Assembly (NCBI RefSeq): GCF_002101775.1
Contig: NZ_LQPI01000090.1
Span: forward strand, 26,100 to 90,099
Direction of reading: 5' to 3'
DNA from: Mycolicibacter nonchromogenicus
GTDB lineage: Bacteria > Actinomycetota > Actinomycetes > Mycobacteriales > Mycobacteriaceae
DNA: 64,000 nt
The stretch's first letter is position 1. Each line of letters opens with the position of its first letter. Under the pieces are notes generated by a model. The model was not told where the DNA came from. It saw nothing but the letters and a program-made list of their open reading frames with translations, and did no database searches. This document shows positions 7,061-15,455 of this stretch, piece by piece. Both the position numbers and the translations under genes were made by a program.

Positions 7061-8584
7061 CTAGCGGGGCAGGCGGACGGTGAATTCGGTGCGGCCGGGG
7101 GCGCTGGTGACACCGATCGTTCCCCGGTGCGCCCGCACCACCGCCGAGGCGATCGCCAAGCCAAGTCCGGTGCTGCCGCCCTTGCGTGAGCGGGAGGTGT
7201 CGCCGCGGGCGAACCTCTGGAAGATCTCGGGCAGGACCTCGGCGGGGATGCCCGGGCCGTCGTCGGTGACGCTGAGCACGGCGTGGTCGCCGTCGACACC
7301 CAACCGAAGAGTCACCACGGTTCCCGGGCCGGTGTGCACGCGCGCATTGGTGAGCAGGTTGGCCACCACCTGATGCAGGCGGGCGGCGTCGCCGGGCACG
7401 GTAACCGGCTCGTCGGGCAGTTCGAGTCGCCACTGATGGTCCGGTCCCCCGACGTGGGCGTCACTGACGGCGTCGACCGCCAGCCGGGACAGGTCCACCG
7501 GGTCGTGCTCCAGCGGACGGCCGGAGTCCAGCCGCGCCAGCAGCAGCAGATCTTCGACCAGCTGGGTCATCCGCTCGGTTTCGGACTGCACGCGGCTCAA
7601 CGCGTGGGTCAGGGCTTCGGAGGCCGTGCCGTCGGATACCGGAATGCGCTGCGCCAATTCGGTGTAACCGCGGATCGCCGTCAGCGGCGTGCGCAGCTCG
7701 TGGCTGGCGTCGGCGACGAACTGACGCACCCGGGTCTCACTTTCTTGGCGGGTCGACAGCGCGGCGGCGATATGGTCGAGCATCCGGTTGACCGCGGCGC
7801 CCAACTGTCCGACCTCGGTGCGGGGGTTGGCGTCGGACGGCGCGACCCGCACCGGCAGCGTCGCCTCACCGCGATCCAACGGCAGGCCGGCGACTTCACC
7901 GGCGGTCTGCGCGACACGGCGCAGCGGGGTCAGTGCCCGCCGGATGACAACACTGCCGGCCGAGGCCGCCGCGGCCACCGCGACCAGAGTGACCAGCCCG
8001 AAGATCAGCAGCACCCGGACCATGGTGTCGTCCACCGCGGCCAGCGGCAGCCCGGTGACGATCACGTCGTCACCGCGGCGGGCGGGGGTTGCGACCACGC
8101 GGTAGCGACCCACCCCGTCCAGGCGAAGGGTCACCGGCGGGGCCCCCGCCACCACTTCGGTCAATTGCCTTGCGGCCGCTGGGCTCAGCTGCTCACGCTG
8201 ACCGGAGACGCTGAGGTAGCCGGCCTCCACGAGGGGGGCGCCATCGGGAGTGTCCGGACTGTCGCACACCGCGCCGACCATGCCGGCCGGCTGGCCGGGG
8301 GCGTCCAGGAAGTCCGGGCCGGGCCCCGGTCGCGGCCGGTGCAGCCGGCGCCCGAGCGGCAGCAGATGCGGGCCGTGCAGCCGCGCCGCGCGGTGCGAGG
8401 CGTCGGAGAGCTGATCGTCGACCTGGCCGACCAGGTACTGGTAGAGAGCCACCTCGGTCACCGCGCCGATCCCGAGGCAGGCCAGGGTCAGCAGCACGAT
8501 CTGACCGGTCAGCAGCCGCGCCCGCAGCGACCAGGTGCGCCGCGTGCCGGGCGGCGGCGAACTATCCGGCGGGTTTGAGTACAT
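7061..8584 (-). CDS. tcrY: Two-component sensor histidine kinase TcrY
   Basis: A membrane sensor kinase of about 507 residues. A first membrane helix near residues 25-48 and a second at about 185-208 flank an extracytoplasmic sensor domain. A HAMP linker, the H-box A-S-H-E-L-R-T-P-L-T, an N-box N-L-L-T-N-A-R-V-H, the G1 box D-D-G-P-G-I-P and G2 box G-L-G-L-A-I-A follow. It phosphorylates the neighbouring TcrX. The start is ATG 8584 (GTG 8593 is an alternative), inside the tcrX 3' end, so the pair is co-translated. The signal is unknown. The M. tuberculosis counterpart is Rv3764c. Confidence 0.9.
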   Translation of the reverse strand: MYSNPPDSSPPPGTRRTWSLRARLLTGQIVLLTLACLGIGAVTEVALYQYLVGQVDDQLSDASHRAARLHGPHLLPLGRRLHRPRPGPGPDFLDAPGQPAGMVGAVCDSPDTPDGAPLVEAGYLSVSGQREQLSPAAARQLTEVVAGAPPVTLRLDGVGRYRVVATPARRGDDVIVTGLPLAAVDDTMVRVLLIFGLVTLVAVAAAASAGSVVIRRALTPLRRVAQTAGEVAGLPLDRGEATLPVRVAPSDANPRTEVGQLGAAVNRMLDHIAAALSTRQESETRVRQFVADASHELRTPLTAIRGYTELAQRIPVSDGTASEALTHALSRVQSETERMTQLVEDLLLLARLDSGRPLEHDPVDLSRLAVDAVSDAHVGGPDHQWRLELPDEPVTVPGDAARLHQVVANLLTNARVHTGPGTVVTLRLGVDGDHAVLSVTDDGPGIPAEVLPEIFQRFARGDTSRSRKGGSTGLGLAIASAVVRAHRGTIGVTSAPGRTEFTVRLPR

Positions 8585-9302
8585 ATCCCGCACCGCGCAG
8601 CGTGTGGATCATCGGCGGCCGGCCGTTGTCGATCTTCTTCCGCAGGTAGGAGATGTAGAGCTCGACGATGTTGGCCCGGCCGCCGAAGTCGTAGCCCCAC
8701 ACCCGGTCCAGGATCTGCGCCTTGGACAGCACCCGCTTGGCGTTGTGCATCAGGTAACGCAGCAACTCGAATTCGGTGGATGTCAGGGTGATCGGGTCAC
8801 CGCCACGGGTCACCTCGTGGGAATCCTCGTCGAGCACCAGGTCACCGACCACGATCTGGGCGCCGGCCTCGGCGGTGGCCACCCCGCTGCGGCGCAACAG
8901 CGCCCGTAGCCGCAACACCACTTCCTCGATGCTGAACGGCTTGGTGACGTAGTCGTCGCCGCCGGCGCTCAAGCCCGCGATGCGGTCCTCCAGGCCGTCC
9001 TTGGCGGTCAAGAACAGCACCGGTAACCGCGGGTTGATCTCCCGCAGCTTGTGCAGCACGTCGAGTCCGCTCATGTCGGGAAGCATCACGTCGAGCACCA
9101 CGACGTCGGGGCGTTTCGCTTTGGCGGCGGCGATCGCTGCGGCGCCGTCCCCCGCGGTGGCGGTGGTCCAGCCCTCGTAGCGCAGCGCCATGGACACCAT
9201 CTCGGCCAGCACCGATTCGTCGTCGACCACCAGTGCCGTGATGGGTGTGCCGTCGGCGTGCGACAGCACGACACGTTCGACCGATCCCCGTGGCGCAGAC
9301 AT
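8562..9302 (-). CDS. tcrX: Response regulator TcrX (OmpR/PhoB type)
   Basis: A 246-residue DNA-binding response regulator. The receiver domain shows the acidic pair D27-D28, phosphoacceptor D71 in V-V-L-D-V-M-L-P and the conserved lysine in F-L-T-A-K-D-G. The C-terminal winged-helix domain has L-T-S-T-E-F-E-L-L-R-Y and the R-G-A-G-Y end motif of PhoB-type regulators. ATG 9302 matches the usual family N-terminus; the frame is open to 9356. It overlaps tcrY and is divergent from the SnoaL-like gene, so the 41-base gap between them must hold both promoters. Confidence 0.92.
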   Translation of the reverse strand: MSAPRGSVERVVLSHADGTPITALVVDDESVLAEMVSMALRYEGWTTATAGDGAAAIAAAKAKRPDVVVLDVMLPDMSGLDVLHKLREINPRLPVLFLTAKDGLEDRIAGLSAGGDDYVTKPFSIEEVVLRLRALLRRSGVATAEAGAQIVVGDLVLDEDSHEVTRGGDPITLTSTEFELLRYLMHNAKRVLSKAQILDRVWGYDFGGRANIVELYISYLRKKIDNGRPPMIHTLRGAGYVLKPAG

Positions 9303-9343
9303 CAGGTTCCAGTATGTCGGTCGCGACCGATTATCTTCATCGG

Positions 9344-9688
9344 ATGGCACGCTCACCGCAGGAAATCTTCGACCACCATCTGCAGGCTCTGCTCGCCGGC
9401 GACGTCGACGAACTGCTCGTCGACTACACCGACGACTCGGAACTGATCACCCCCGCCGGCGTGGCGCAGGGCAGCAGCGGCATCCGGGCCGCCTTCAGTC
9501 AGCTGGCCGGCGCCATGGCCGATGCGAAGTTGGAGGTCAAGTCGCAGACCTACAGCGGCAATGTGCTGCTGCTGGAATGGACTCTGGACGCACCGGGTTT
9601 CGGCGTCGACGGGGTGGACACGTTCCTGTTCGACGACGACTCCATCCGGGTGCAGACGATCTCCCAGCAGGTCCGACCCAAGAGCTGA
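9344..9688 (+). CDS. SnoaL-like / NTF2-fold small protein
   Basis: A 114-residue protein beginning MARSPQEIFDHHLQALLAGD. The pattern of an N-terminal helix with H-x-x-A-L-x-x-G-D, then D-Y-x-D-D-S-x-L-x-T-P-x-G and a strand-rich C-terminus is that of nuclear-transport-factor-2/SnoaL proteins, which form small cone-shaped pockets used as isomerases, hydrolases or binding domains. No catalytic assignment is possible. ATG 9314 is an alternative start that adds ten residues. It is divergently transcribed from tcrX, as Rv3766 is from Rv3765c. Confidence 0.7.
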   Translation: MARSPQEIFDHHLQALLAGDVDELLVDYTDDSELITPAGVAQGSSGIRAAFSQLAGAMADAKLEVKSQTYSGNVLLLEWTLDAPGFGVDGVDTFLFDDDSIRVQTISQQVRPKS

Positions 9689-9744
9689 CACCGGGCCCCG
9701 CGAAACCCCTGAATCGCTGCGGGCTGACCGGTTAGGTTTCCCCC

Positions 9745-10770
9745 GTGAACCTCGAAGCGGTCGCGGAATGGATGTCCACCCAAGGCCTGGGCGAGGGCCC
9801 GCTGCACGACGTCACGGAGCTGTCCGGCGGCACCCAGAACGTCATGCTGCAGTTCACCCGATCCGGTCGCAGCTACGTGCTGAGACGGGGCCCGCGGCAT
9901 CTGCGACCGCGCAGCAACGCGGTGATGCTGCGGGAGACCCGGCTGCTTGCCGCGCTGGCCGGCACCGACGTGCCGCATCCGGGACTGATCGCCGTCTGCG
10001 ACGACCCGACGGTGCTCGGCGACGCCGTGTTCTACCTGATGGAACCGGTCGACGGGTTCAACGCGAGCGGCGAGCTGCCCGCGCTGCACGCCGGCGACCC
10101 GACGGTCCGGTACGGGATGGGGCTGTCGATGGCCGACGCACTGGCCAAACTCGGTGCTGTCGACCATGTCGCGGTGGGGTTGGCCGACTACGGCAAGCCC
10201 GAGGGCTTCTTGGAGCGCCAGGTGCCGCGGTGGCTGGCCGAACTGGACTCCTACCGGCAGTTCGAGAACTATCCGGGGCCGGATCTGCCGGGCCTCGAGG
10301 ACGTCGCTGACTGGTTGCAGCGCAATGTCCCGGCATCCTGGCAGCCCGGGATCCTGCACGGCGACTACCACGCGGCCAACGTGATGTTCTCTCCCACCGG
10401 ACCGGAGGTGGCGGCGATCGTGGACTGGGAGATGTCGACCATCGGGGATCCGCTGTTGGACCTGGGCTGGCTGCTGGCCACCTGGCGTCAAGATGACGGA
10501 TCGAGCGTGTTCAGCCACACGCTGACCGGCATGGACGGGCTGGCCTCTCCCGATGACCTGGTCCAGCGCTACGCCGCGGGCAGCTCTCGCGATCTGTCGC
10601 ATATTGGCTGGTACACGGTGATGGCCGGTTTCAAGCTGGCCATCGTGATCGAGGGCACCCTGGCCCGGGCGTCGGCCGGCATGGCCGACAAGGAGGTGGG
10701 CGATCAGTTGCACGAGGCCGCCGTCTGGCTCTTCGACCGGGCCCAGATCTGGATGGCGAGCGCGACATGA
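9745..10770 (+). CDS. fadE36: Phosphotransferase-fold protein (FadE36-like)
   Basis: A 341-residue protein with the aminoglycoside/choline kinase-like fold. The N-lobe has a G-G-T-Q-N nucleotide loop and R-R-G-P. The catalytic loop I-L-H-G-D-Y-H-A-A-N-V is near residue 205 and the metal-binding I-V-D-W-E near residue 227. The M. tuberculosis relative Rv3761c is called FadE36 (acyl-CoA dehydrogenase), but the sequence shows a kinase-like fold, not a dehydrogenase; relatives often sit beside fatty-acid genes. The substrate is unknown. The start is GTG 9745 and its stop overlaps the next start as ATGA. Confidence 0.8.
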   Translation: MNLEAVAEWMSTQGLGEGPLHDVTELSGGTQNVMLQFTRSGRSYVLRRGPRHLRPRSNAVMLRETRLLAALAGTDVPHPGLIAVCDDPTVLGDAVFYLMEPVDGFNASGELPALHAGDPTVRYGMGLSMADALAKLGAVDHVAVGLADYGKPEGFLERQVPRWLAELDSYRQFENYPGPDLPGLEDVADWLQRNVPASWQPGILHGDYHAANVMFSPTGPEVAAIVDWEMSTIGDPLLDLGWLLATWRQDDGSSVFSHTLTGMDGLASPDDLVQRYAAGSSRDLSHIGWYTVMAGFKLAIVIEGTLARASAGMADKEVGDQLHEAAVWLFDRAQIWMASAT

Positions 10771-12011
10771 CGGCCGGCATCGACGCAATCGACAGGATCG
10801 TCGAGGCTGACACGCGCCGCCTGATCGAGGTCTTCAAAGACCTGCACCGCAACCCCGAGTTGGGGTTCCAGGAGGTGCGCACCGCCCGGACGGTCGCACA
10901 GGCTCTCGGCGACCTGGGCTTCACGGTGACCACCGGGATAGGGGGCACCGGTGTGGTGGCGGTCCTGGCCAACGGCCCCGGCCCGGTGGTGATGTACCGC
11001 GCCGATATGGACGCACTGGCCGTACCGGAGGCCACCGGCCTCGACTACGCCAGCAGCAACCCGGCACTCGGCCACATGTGCGGCCACGACGCACACGTGA
11101 CGTGGATGTTGGGGCTGGCCAAGGTGTTGGCCGAGACCACCGATTCCTGGTCGGGCACCGCGGTGCTGATCGGACAGCCTGCCGAGGAACTGATCGGCGG
11201 CGCCCAGGCCATGGTCGATGGCGGCCTGTATGACGTGGCGCCCCGGCCGGACGCCTTCCTGGCGATGCACACCGCGCCGGTGCCGGTCGGCATGGTCGCG
11301 GCGGTCGGCGGGGAACGGATGGCCGGGACCGACCAGCTCGACATCGTGTTCCACGGGGTCGGCGGGCACGGGTCGATGCCCCAGCTGGCCTGCGATCCGG
11401 TGCTCATGGCTGCGGAGGCCGTCGTGCAGTTCCAGAGCATCGTCAGCCGCGCCGTCACACCCGGCGAGACGGCGGTGCTGACGGTCGGCTCGATCCAGGC
11501 CGGCAGTGCCTACAACGTCATCCCGGACCGGGCACTGCTCAAGGTCAACCTGCGGTGGTTTCGACCCGAGGTACGCGAGACGATGCTGACCCGCATTCGG
11601 GCGATCTGCGCGGGCATCGCACGCGGCTACGGCATGCCCGAGGACCGGATGCCCGAAATCACCCTGGGCGGTGGTGCCACCCCGCTGGTCAATGACCCCG
11701 CCCTCACCGATCGGGTAGCCGGCGCGCTGGGCGACCTCCTCGGACCGGACAACGTGGTGCGCCAACTGCCGGCGCTGACCGGCTCGGAGGACTGCCATCT
11801 ACTCAAAGGACCGTATGCCGATATACCGCTGGCCTATCTGCTGGTCGGGGTCGCCGATCCACGGGTGTACGCGAAGTCCGCGAACAAGGGCCGGTTGTTC
11901 CCCTATATTCCGCACTCGCCGGATTATGTGGTCGATCTTTCCGCTATCCCACTCGGAACCAGGATTGCGGCCCGTGTCATGCTTGAATTGCTTACTGTCA
12001 GTCGGTTTTAG
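10767..12011 (+). CDS. M20 family amidohydrolase (hippurate hydrolase-like)
   Basis: A 414-residue cytoplasmic metallo-amidohydrolase. Visible motifs are L-H-R-N-P-E-L-G-F-Q-E near the start, M-Y-R-A-D-M-D-A-L, C-G-H-D-A-H (metal ligands), the P-A-E-E pair carrying the general base, and M-H-T-A-P-V-P-V-G with the G-V-G-G-H-G-S-M-P dimerisation/bridging-histidine motif. Such enzymes cleave N-acyl amino acids. Overlap of four bases with the phosphotransferase-fold gene implies one transcript. The last codons and following spacer are more AT-rich than the gene body. Confidence 0.9.
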   Translation: MTAGIDAIDRIVEADTRRLIEVFKDLHRNPELGFQEVRTARTVAQALGDLGFTVTTGIGGTGVVAVLANGPGPVVMYRADMDALAVPEATGLDYASSNPALGHMCGHDAHVTWMLGLAKVLAETTDSWSGTAVLIGQPAEELIGGAQAMVDGGLYDVAPRPDAFLAMHTAPVPVGMVAAVGGERMAGTDQLDIVFHGVGGHGSMPQLACDPVLMAAEAVVQFQSIVSRAVTPGETAVLTVGSIQAGSAYNVIPDRALLKVNLRWFRPEVRETMLTRIRAICAGIARGYGMPEDRMPEITLGGGATPLVNDPALTDRVAGALGDLLGPDNVVRQLPALTGSEDCHLLKGPYADIPLAYLLVGVADPRVYAKSANKGRLFPYIPHSPDYVVDLSAIPLGTRIAARVMLELLTVSRF

Positions 12012-12044
12012 TACAAAATACACACCGCTCAGTTTCTGAAATAC

Positions 12045-12073
12045 TTGTGCGGTCCACCAAGAAGAGCTAAGGT
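12045..12073 (+). promoter_or_regulatory. Predicted SigA-type promoter giving a leaderless mRNA
   Basis: TTGTGC at 12045-12050 and TAAGGT at 12068-12073 are separated by exactly 17 bases. Transcription would start at about 12080-12082, which is the GTG start codon of the regulator gene, so the message should be leaderless, as is common in mycobacteria. The position is inferred, not measured. Confidence 0.6.
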
Positions 12074-12081
12074 GTATTGCT

Positions 12082-12390
12082 GTGGACGATCGTCACAAAG
12101 ACCCAACCGTCGTGTTGCCTTATCTCGTGGGTAGGCCGCTCGGAGCGACCGAGGTCTACGAGGCATTCGGCTATCGCAAGTCCGCTTACTATAAGGCGGC
12201 CCACGAGGGCCGACTTATCAGTGCAGACAACCTGATCCGAGTTGCCAGGTACTTCGGACTCAACCCCGTCGACCTGCAGGTGCGGTTCGGATTGATCGAG
12301 CACGAAGCGGTCGCCGAATACCTGCAGTCCTCGTCACAACCGCTGCGGCTCAGTGATCTGAAGGCGGATCTGGACAAACCCCCCGTCTAA
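12082..12390 (+). CDS. Small helix-turn-helix regulator-like protein
   Basis: A 102-residue protein. The first half reads as a DNA-binding unit: P-L-G-A-T-E-V-Y-E-A-F-G-Y-R-K-S-A-Y-Y gives a turn-and-recognition helix, followed by G-R-L-I-S-A-D-N-L-I-R-V-A-R-Y-F-G-L-N-P-V-D-L, the typical second half of a Cro/CI-like domain. No metal or ligand domain follows. It lies 28 bases upstream of the first of four tandem membrane-protein genes in the same direction and is the natural candidate to control them. The start is GTG 12082, supported by the leaderless promoter. Absent from my recollection of the M. tuberculosis interval. Confidence 0.7.
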   Translation: MDDRHKDPTVVLPYLVGRPLGATEVYEAFGYRKSAYYKAAHEGRLISADNLIRVARYFGLNPVDLQVRFGLIEHEAVAEYLQSSSQPLRLSDLKADLDKPPV

Positions 12391-12418
12391 GAGCACCGGC
12401 AGGAAGTACCGTCGACCC

Positions 12419-13174
12419 ATGACGTCGGCGTTGATAGGCGCCACCGTGTTGGTGACGCTGCATAGCCTATGGGTGCGCCGCGATACCTGGTGGTCGCGGT
12501 GGGAGAGCGGTATCACCGCGGGGATCGCCCTGGAGACCATCGCACTGGTCCTGATGTCGCCCTGGGCCGCCACCCATCTGGGACCGGCGCTGCACCACCT
12601 CACCCGGATATGGAATATCCAGCAGCTGGCCGGTCATGTGCTCTTCGCGGTTGCCGTCACGGCGAACGTCTACCACGTCATGGTCCGGCTGGCCGACTTC
12701 GACCAACTCCGCCCCCTGTTCCGCCAGCAGGTGCGAACGCCCATGCTGGTGGGTGTGGCGGCGTTGGTGGTCACGTTCGTGATCGCCGACGCGGGCTACC
12801 GCCCGGATGGATTCTCGGCGCTCGGCGGCGGCGGGGCCTGGGCAGGCGCGTACTGGGCACTGTTCTCCGTGCTGATGATCTACCTGGCCGGCTACGCGAC
12901 GCGGGTGTTGTCGATGCTGCGATCCGACCCACGCGCCCGGGAGACCGTCGAGCTCTACACCGTCTCCACGGCTTTCGCCGTGGCGGCCATCATGGCGATC
13001 TTGAGCAATGCCTGGACCAAATCCGACGACAGCCGGCTGATCTGGCTGTGCGTGTGTATTTCGGTGGCGATCTTCGCCCACGGCTCGGCCCGCTCCTGGA
13101 AGGCCAAGGCCGCGTGGTTCGCCGGCGACGGGCGTGCCACGGCGCAGCCCAACCCGCCGCAACCGCTGTCGTGA
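12419..13174 (+). CDS. Tandem multi-pass membrane protein, paralog 1 of 4
   Basis: A 251-residue hydrophobic protein with about seven predicted membrane helices. Landmarks shared with the three next genes are L-W-V-R-R-D-T-W-W-S-R-W-E after the first helix, W-N-I-Q-Q-L, N-V-Y-H-V-M-V-R-L, a G-Y-x-x-R-V/L motif, D-P-R-A-R and the C-terminal A-R-S-W-K-A-K-A-A-W-F. The short N-terminus is outside and the tail is basic and presumably cytoplasmic. No catalytic or transport motif is recognised. This copy is the most divergent of the four and ends in a proline-rich tail. Confidence 0.8.
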   Translation: MTSALIGATVLVTLHSLWVRRDTWWSRWESGITAGIALETIALVLMSPWAATHLGPALHHLTRIWNIQQLAGHVLFAVAVTANVYHVMVRLADFDQLRPLFRQQVRTPMLVGVAALVVTFVIADAGYRPDGFSALGGGGAWAGAYWALFSVLMIYLAGYATRVLSMLRSDPRARETVELYTVSTAFAVAAIMAILSNAWTKSDDSRLIWLCVCISVAIFAHGSARSWKAKAAWFAGDGRATAQPNPPQPLS

Positions 13175-13183
13175 GGGCGCCCC

Positions 13184-13924
13184 ATGACGTCTGGGATCAT
13201 TGCCGCCACGCTGGTGCTTGTCGCCTATAGCCTCTGGGTTCGCCGCGACACCTGGTGGACCCGCTGGGAGAACTCCTTGACCTTCGCGCTGGCGCTGGAA
13301 GCGGTTGCGCTGTTACTGATGTCGCCGTGGGCCGGAGCCAAGCTCGGCCCGGCGCTGCACCACGGGCTCGGGGTGTGGAACGTGCAACAGCTGATCGGTC
13401 ACCTGTGCCTGATCGTGGCCATCACGGCCAACATCCATCACATGCTGGTGCGCCTGGCCGACCCCGTTCAGGTGCGACTCATCATGCGCCGCCAGCTCAT
13501 GATCCCGATCTGGCTGGGCTTCGCGGTGATGGTGCCGGCCTTCCTGCGCTCCGATCAGGACTACCAACGGGATGTGTTCGCCGCACCCCGGACCGACGGC
13601 TGGATGGAGCTCTACCAAGTGGTCGGCTGTGCGCTGGTGGTCTTTCTCAGCGGCTACGTCAGTCGGCTGATGTTGACGCTGCGGCATGATCCGCGCGCCA
13701 AATCCACCATCGACCTTTACCTTGTGTCGATGGCCTTCGCCACCGCCGCATGCCTGGTCGTGATCGGTTCGAGCTGGATCGACGGCGACGACGCCAGCCC
13801 CGCGATCTGGCTGTTCATCTGCCTGGCGGTGGGCACCTTCGCCTACGGGTCCGCGCGGTCCTGGAAGGCCAAGAGCGCCTGGTTCACCGCCAACGGCGAC
13901 GAGTCGGTGATCGGCGCCCAATGA
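13184..13924 (+). CDS. Tandem multi-pass membrane protein, paralog 2 of 4
   Basis: A 246-residue protein, nine bases after paralog 1. It has the same order of motifs: L-W-V-R-R-D-T-W-W-T-R-W-E, W-N-V-Q-Q-L-I-G-H, N-I-H-H-M-L-V-R-L, G-Y-V-S-R-L, D-P-R-A-K and A-R-S-W-K-A-K-S-A-W-F. The end D-E-S-V-I-G-A-Q is nearly the same as in paralog 3. The stop TGA overlaps the ATG of paralog 3 (ATGA at 13921). A histidine next to the third helix is conserved in all copies and could bind heme or metal, but that is a guess. Confidence 0.8.
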   Translation: MTSGIIAATLVLVAYSLWVRRDTWWTRWENSLTFALALEAVALLLMSPWAGAKLGPALHHGLGVWNVQQLIGHLCLIVAITANIHHMLVRLADPVQVRLIMRRQLMIPIWLGFAVMVPAFLRSDQDYQRDVFAAPRTDGWMELYQVVGCALVVFLSGYVSRLMLTLRHDPRAKSTIDLYLVSMAFATAACLVVIGSSWIDGDDASPAIWLFICLAVGTFAYGSARSWKAKSAWFTANGDESVIGAQ

Positions 13925-14658
13925 CACCTGTTTGTATCGGGGCCACCGCAGTGATGGTCACCTACTGTCTGTGGGTTCGCCGCGACACCTGGTGGTCGCG
14001 CTGGGAGGCCGGCGCCACCTTCGCCATCGCGATGGAGGGGCTCGGGCTGCTCCTGTTGACGCCGTGGGCGGCAACCGAACTGAGCCCGCCCCTGCACACC
14101 GTTACCGGAGTGTGGAACGTCCAGCAGTTGCTCGGATTTCTGTGCCTGGTCGCAGGCATAATCGGCAACATCTACCACATGCTGGTGCGGCTGACTGATC
14201 CCGCACACGTGTGGCCGATCATGCGCAAGCACCTGCTGGTGCCGGTGGGTATCGGCGTCGCGGTGGTAGTGGTGGCCTTCGTCAGCACCGACCGAGGCTT
14301 CGAGCCAGACCTGTTCGCCGCTCTGGACGGTGACCACTGGGTGACCGTCACCGAGGTGGCGATCGCCGCCCTGGTGCTGTTCCTGAGCAGCTACGTCGGC
14401 CGGCTGGTGCTGTCGCTGCGGCACGATCAACGGGCCAGGACGACGCTCGTGCTGTACGTGGCGGCAATGACTTTCGCGGCGATGGCCGGTGTCGCTGCCG
14501 TCGTCTCGATCTGGTTCGGCGGATATGCCGGCACTGTGATCTGGGTCGGCTTATGCCTGTCGGTGTCGATCTTCGCCTATGGCCTGGCGCGGTCCTGGAA
14601 AGCCAAGCGCGCCTGGTTCACCGCCGACGGCGACGAGTCGGTGATCGACGCGCAATGA
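13921..14658 (+). CDS. Tandem multi-pass membrane protein, paralog 3 of 4
   Basis: A 245-residue protein starting MTPVCIGATAVMV. The frame is open upstream to 13750, but ATG 13921 overlaps the previous stop and matches paralog 4. It shares an exact DNA block of about 70 bases with paralog 4 across the R-R-D-T-W-W motif, and a second near-exact block at N-I-Y-H-M-L-V-R-L-T-D-P-A-H-V-W. It ends D-E-S-V-I-D-A-Q. The next gene again begins within its stop (ATGA at 14655). The pattern says unequal duplication or gene conversion. Confidence 0.8.
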   Translation: MTPVCIGATAVMVTYCLWVRRDTWWSRWEAGATFAIAMEGLGLLLLTPWAATELSPPLHTVTGVWNVQQLLGFLCLVAGIIGNIYHMLVRLTDPAHVWPIMRKHLLVPVGIGVAVVVVAFVSTDRGFEPDLFAALDGDHWVTVTEVAIAALVLFLSSYVGRLVLSLRHDQRARTTLVLYVAAMTFAAMAGVAAVVSIWFGGYAGTVIWVGLCLSVSIFAYGLARSWKAKRAWFTADGDESVIDAQ

Positions 14659-15404
14659 CACCTGTTTGTATCGTGGCCACCGTAGTGGTGGTCCTCTACT
14701 GCCTGTGGGTTCGCCGCGACACCTGGTGGTCGCGCTGGGAGGCCGGCGCCACCTTCGCCATCGCGATGGAGGGCGGTTCGCTGCTGCTGGTGACACCGTG
14801 GGCCAGCGACGAGCTGGGCCCGCCCACGTACAGCTTGCTGGACTTGTGGAATGTGCCGCAGCTGATCGGTTGGCTCGGTCTGATCGCGGGGGTGATCGGC
14901 AACATCTACCACATGCTGGTGCGCCTCACCGATCCTGCGCACGTGTGGCCGATCATGCGCAAGCACCTGTTGGCGCCGGTGGGTTTGGGGCTGGCGGTGA
15001 TGCTGATTGCGTTCGTGAACTCCACCCGGGGCTTCGAGCCGGACATGTTCGCGCGCCTGGACGGTGACGGCTGGTTGACTGTCTACGAGGTGACGGTCAG
15101 CGTGCTGGTGCTGTACCTGAGCGGCTACGTCGCGCGGCTGTCGTGGGCATTGTGGCGCGATCCCCGGGCCCGAACGACGATTCGGTTGTACGTGGCGGCA
15201 ATGAGCTTCGCGACAGCGGGCGTCGTGGTGGGGATCATCTCGGTAGCTACCCACCGCTATGCCGGCCCGGTGATCTGGGCCTGCCTGTGTCTCTCGGTGT
15301 CGATCTTCGCCTATGGCCTGGCGCAGTCCTGGCAGGCCAAGAGGGCGTGGTTCTCGCCCGATACCTCCGAACCGCGCACCGATCGGCGAAGCGACCGGTC
15401 CTAG
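14655..15404 (+). CDS. Tandem multi-pass membrane protein, paralog 4 of 4
   Basis: A 249-residue protein starting MTPVCIVATVVVV, nearly the same as paralog 3 at DNA level over the first 120 bases. It carries the common motifs, with small changes in the last one (A-Q-S-W-Q-A-K-R-A-W-F), and a different, arginine-rich tail. It is the last gene of the run and is followed by a hairpin that serves the opposite strand. With the HTH gene this makes a five-gene, same-strand block of 3.3 kb. Confidence 0.8.
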   Translation: MTPVCIVATVVVVLYCLWVRRDTWWSRWEAGATFAIAMEGGSLLLVTPWASDELGPPTYSLLDLWNVPQLIGWLGLIAGVIGNIYHMLVRLTDPAHVWPIMRKHLLAPVGLGLAVMLIAFVNSTRGFEPDMFARLDGDGWLTVYEVTVSVLVLYLSGYVARLSWALWRDPRARTTIRLYVAAMSFATAGVVVGIISVATHRYAGPVIWACLCLSVSIFAYGLAQSWQAKRAWFSPDTSEPRTDRRSDRS

Positions 15405-15415
15405 CCGAACAGAAA

Positions 15416-15437
15416 AGCCCCGGCCGTAGCCGGGGCT
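15416..15437 (-). terminator. Rho-independent terminator for tRNA-Arg
   Basis: A 9-bp GC-rich stem (15416-15424 with 15429-15437) has a 4-base loop. On the minus strand the stem is followed by TTTCT, so it terminates transcription from the minus-strand tRNA genes; on the plus strand it can also end the membrane-protein run. Confidence 0.75.
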
Positions 15438-15455
15438 TCTGTCACCGCTGAAATG

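Noticed and set aside
9745..10770. Acyl-CoA dehydrogenase function implied by the name FadE36
   Set aside because: The H-G-D and I-V-D-W-E motifs show a phosphotransferase fold; no FAD or acyl-CoA dehydrogenase motif is present.
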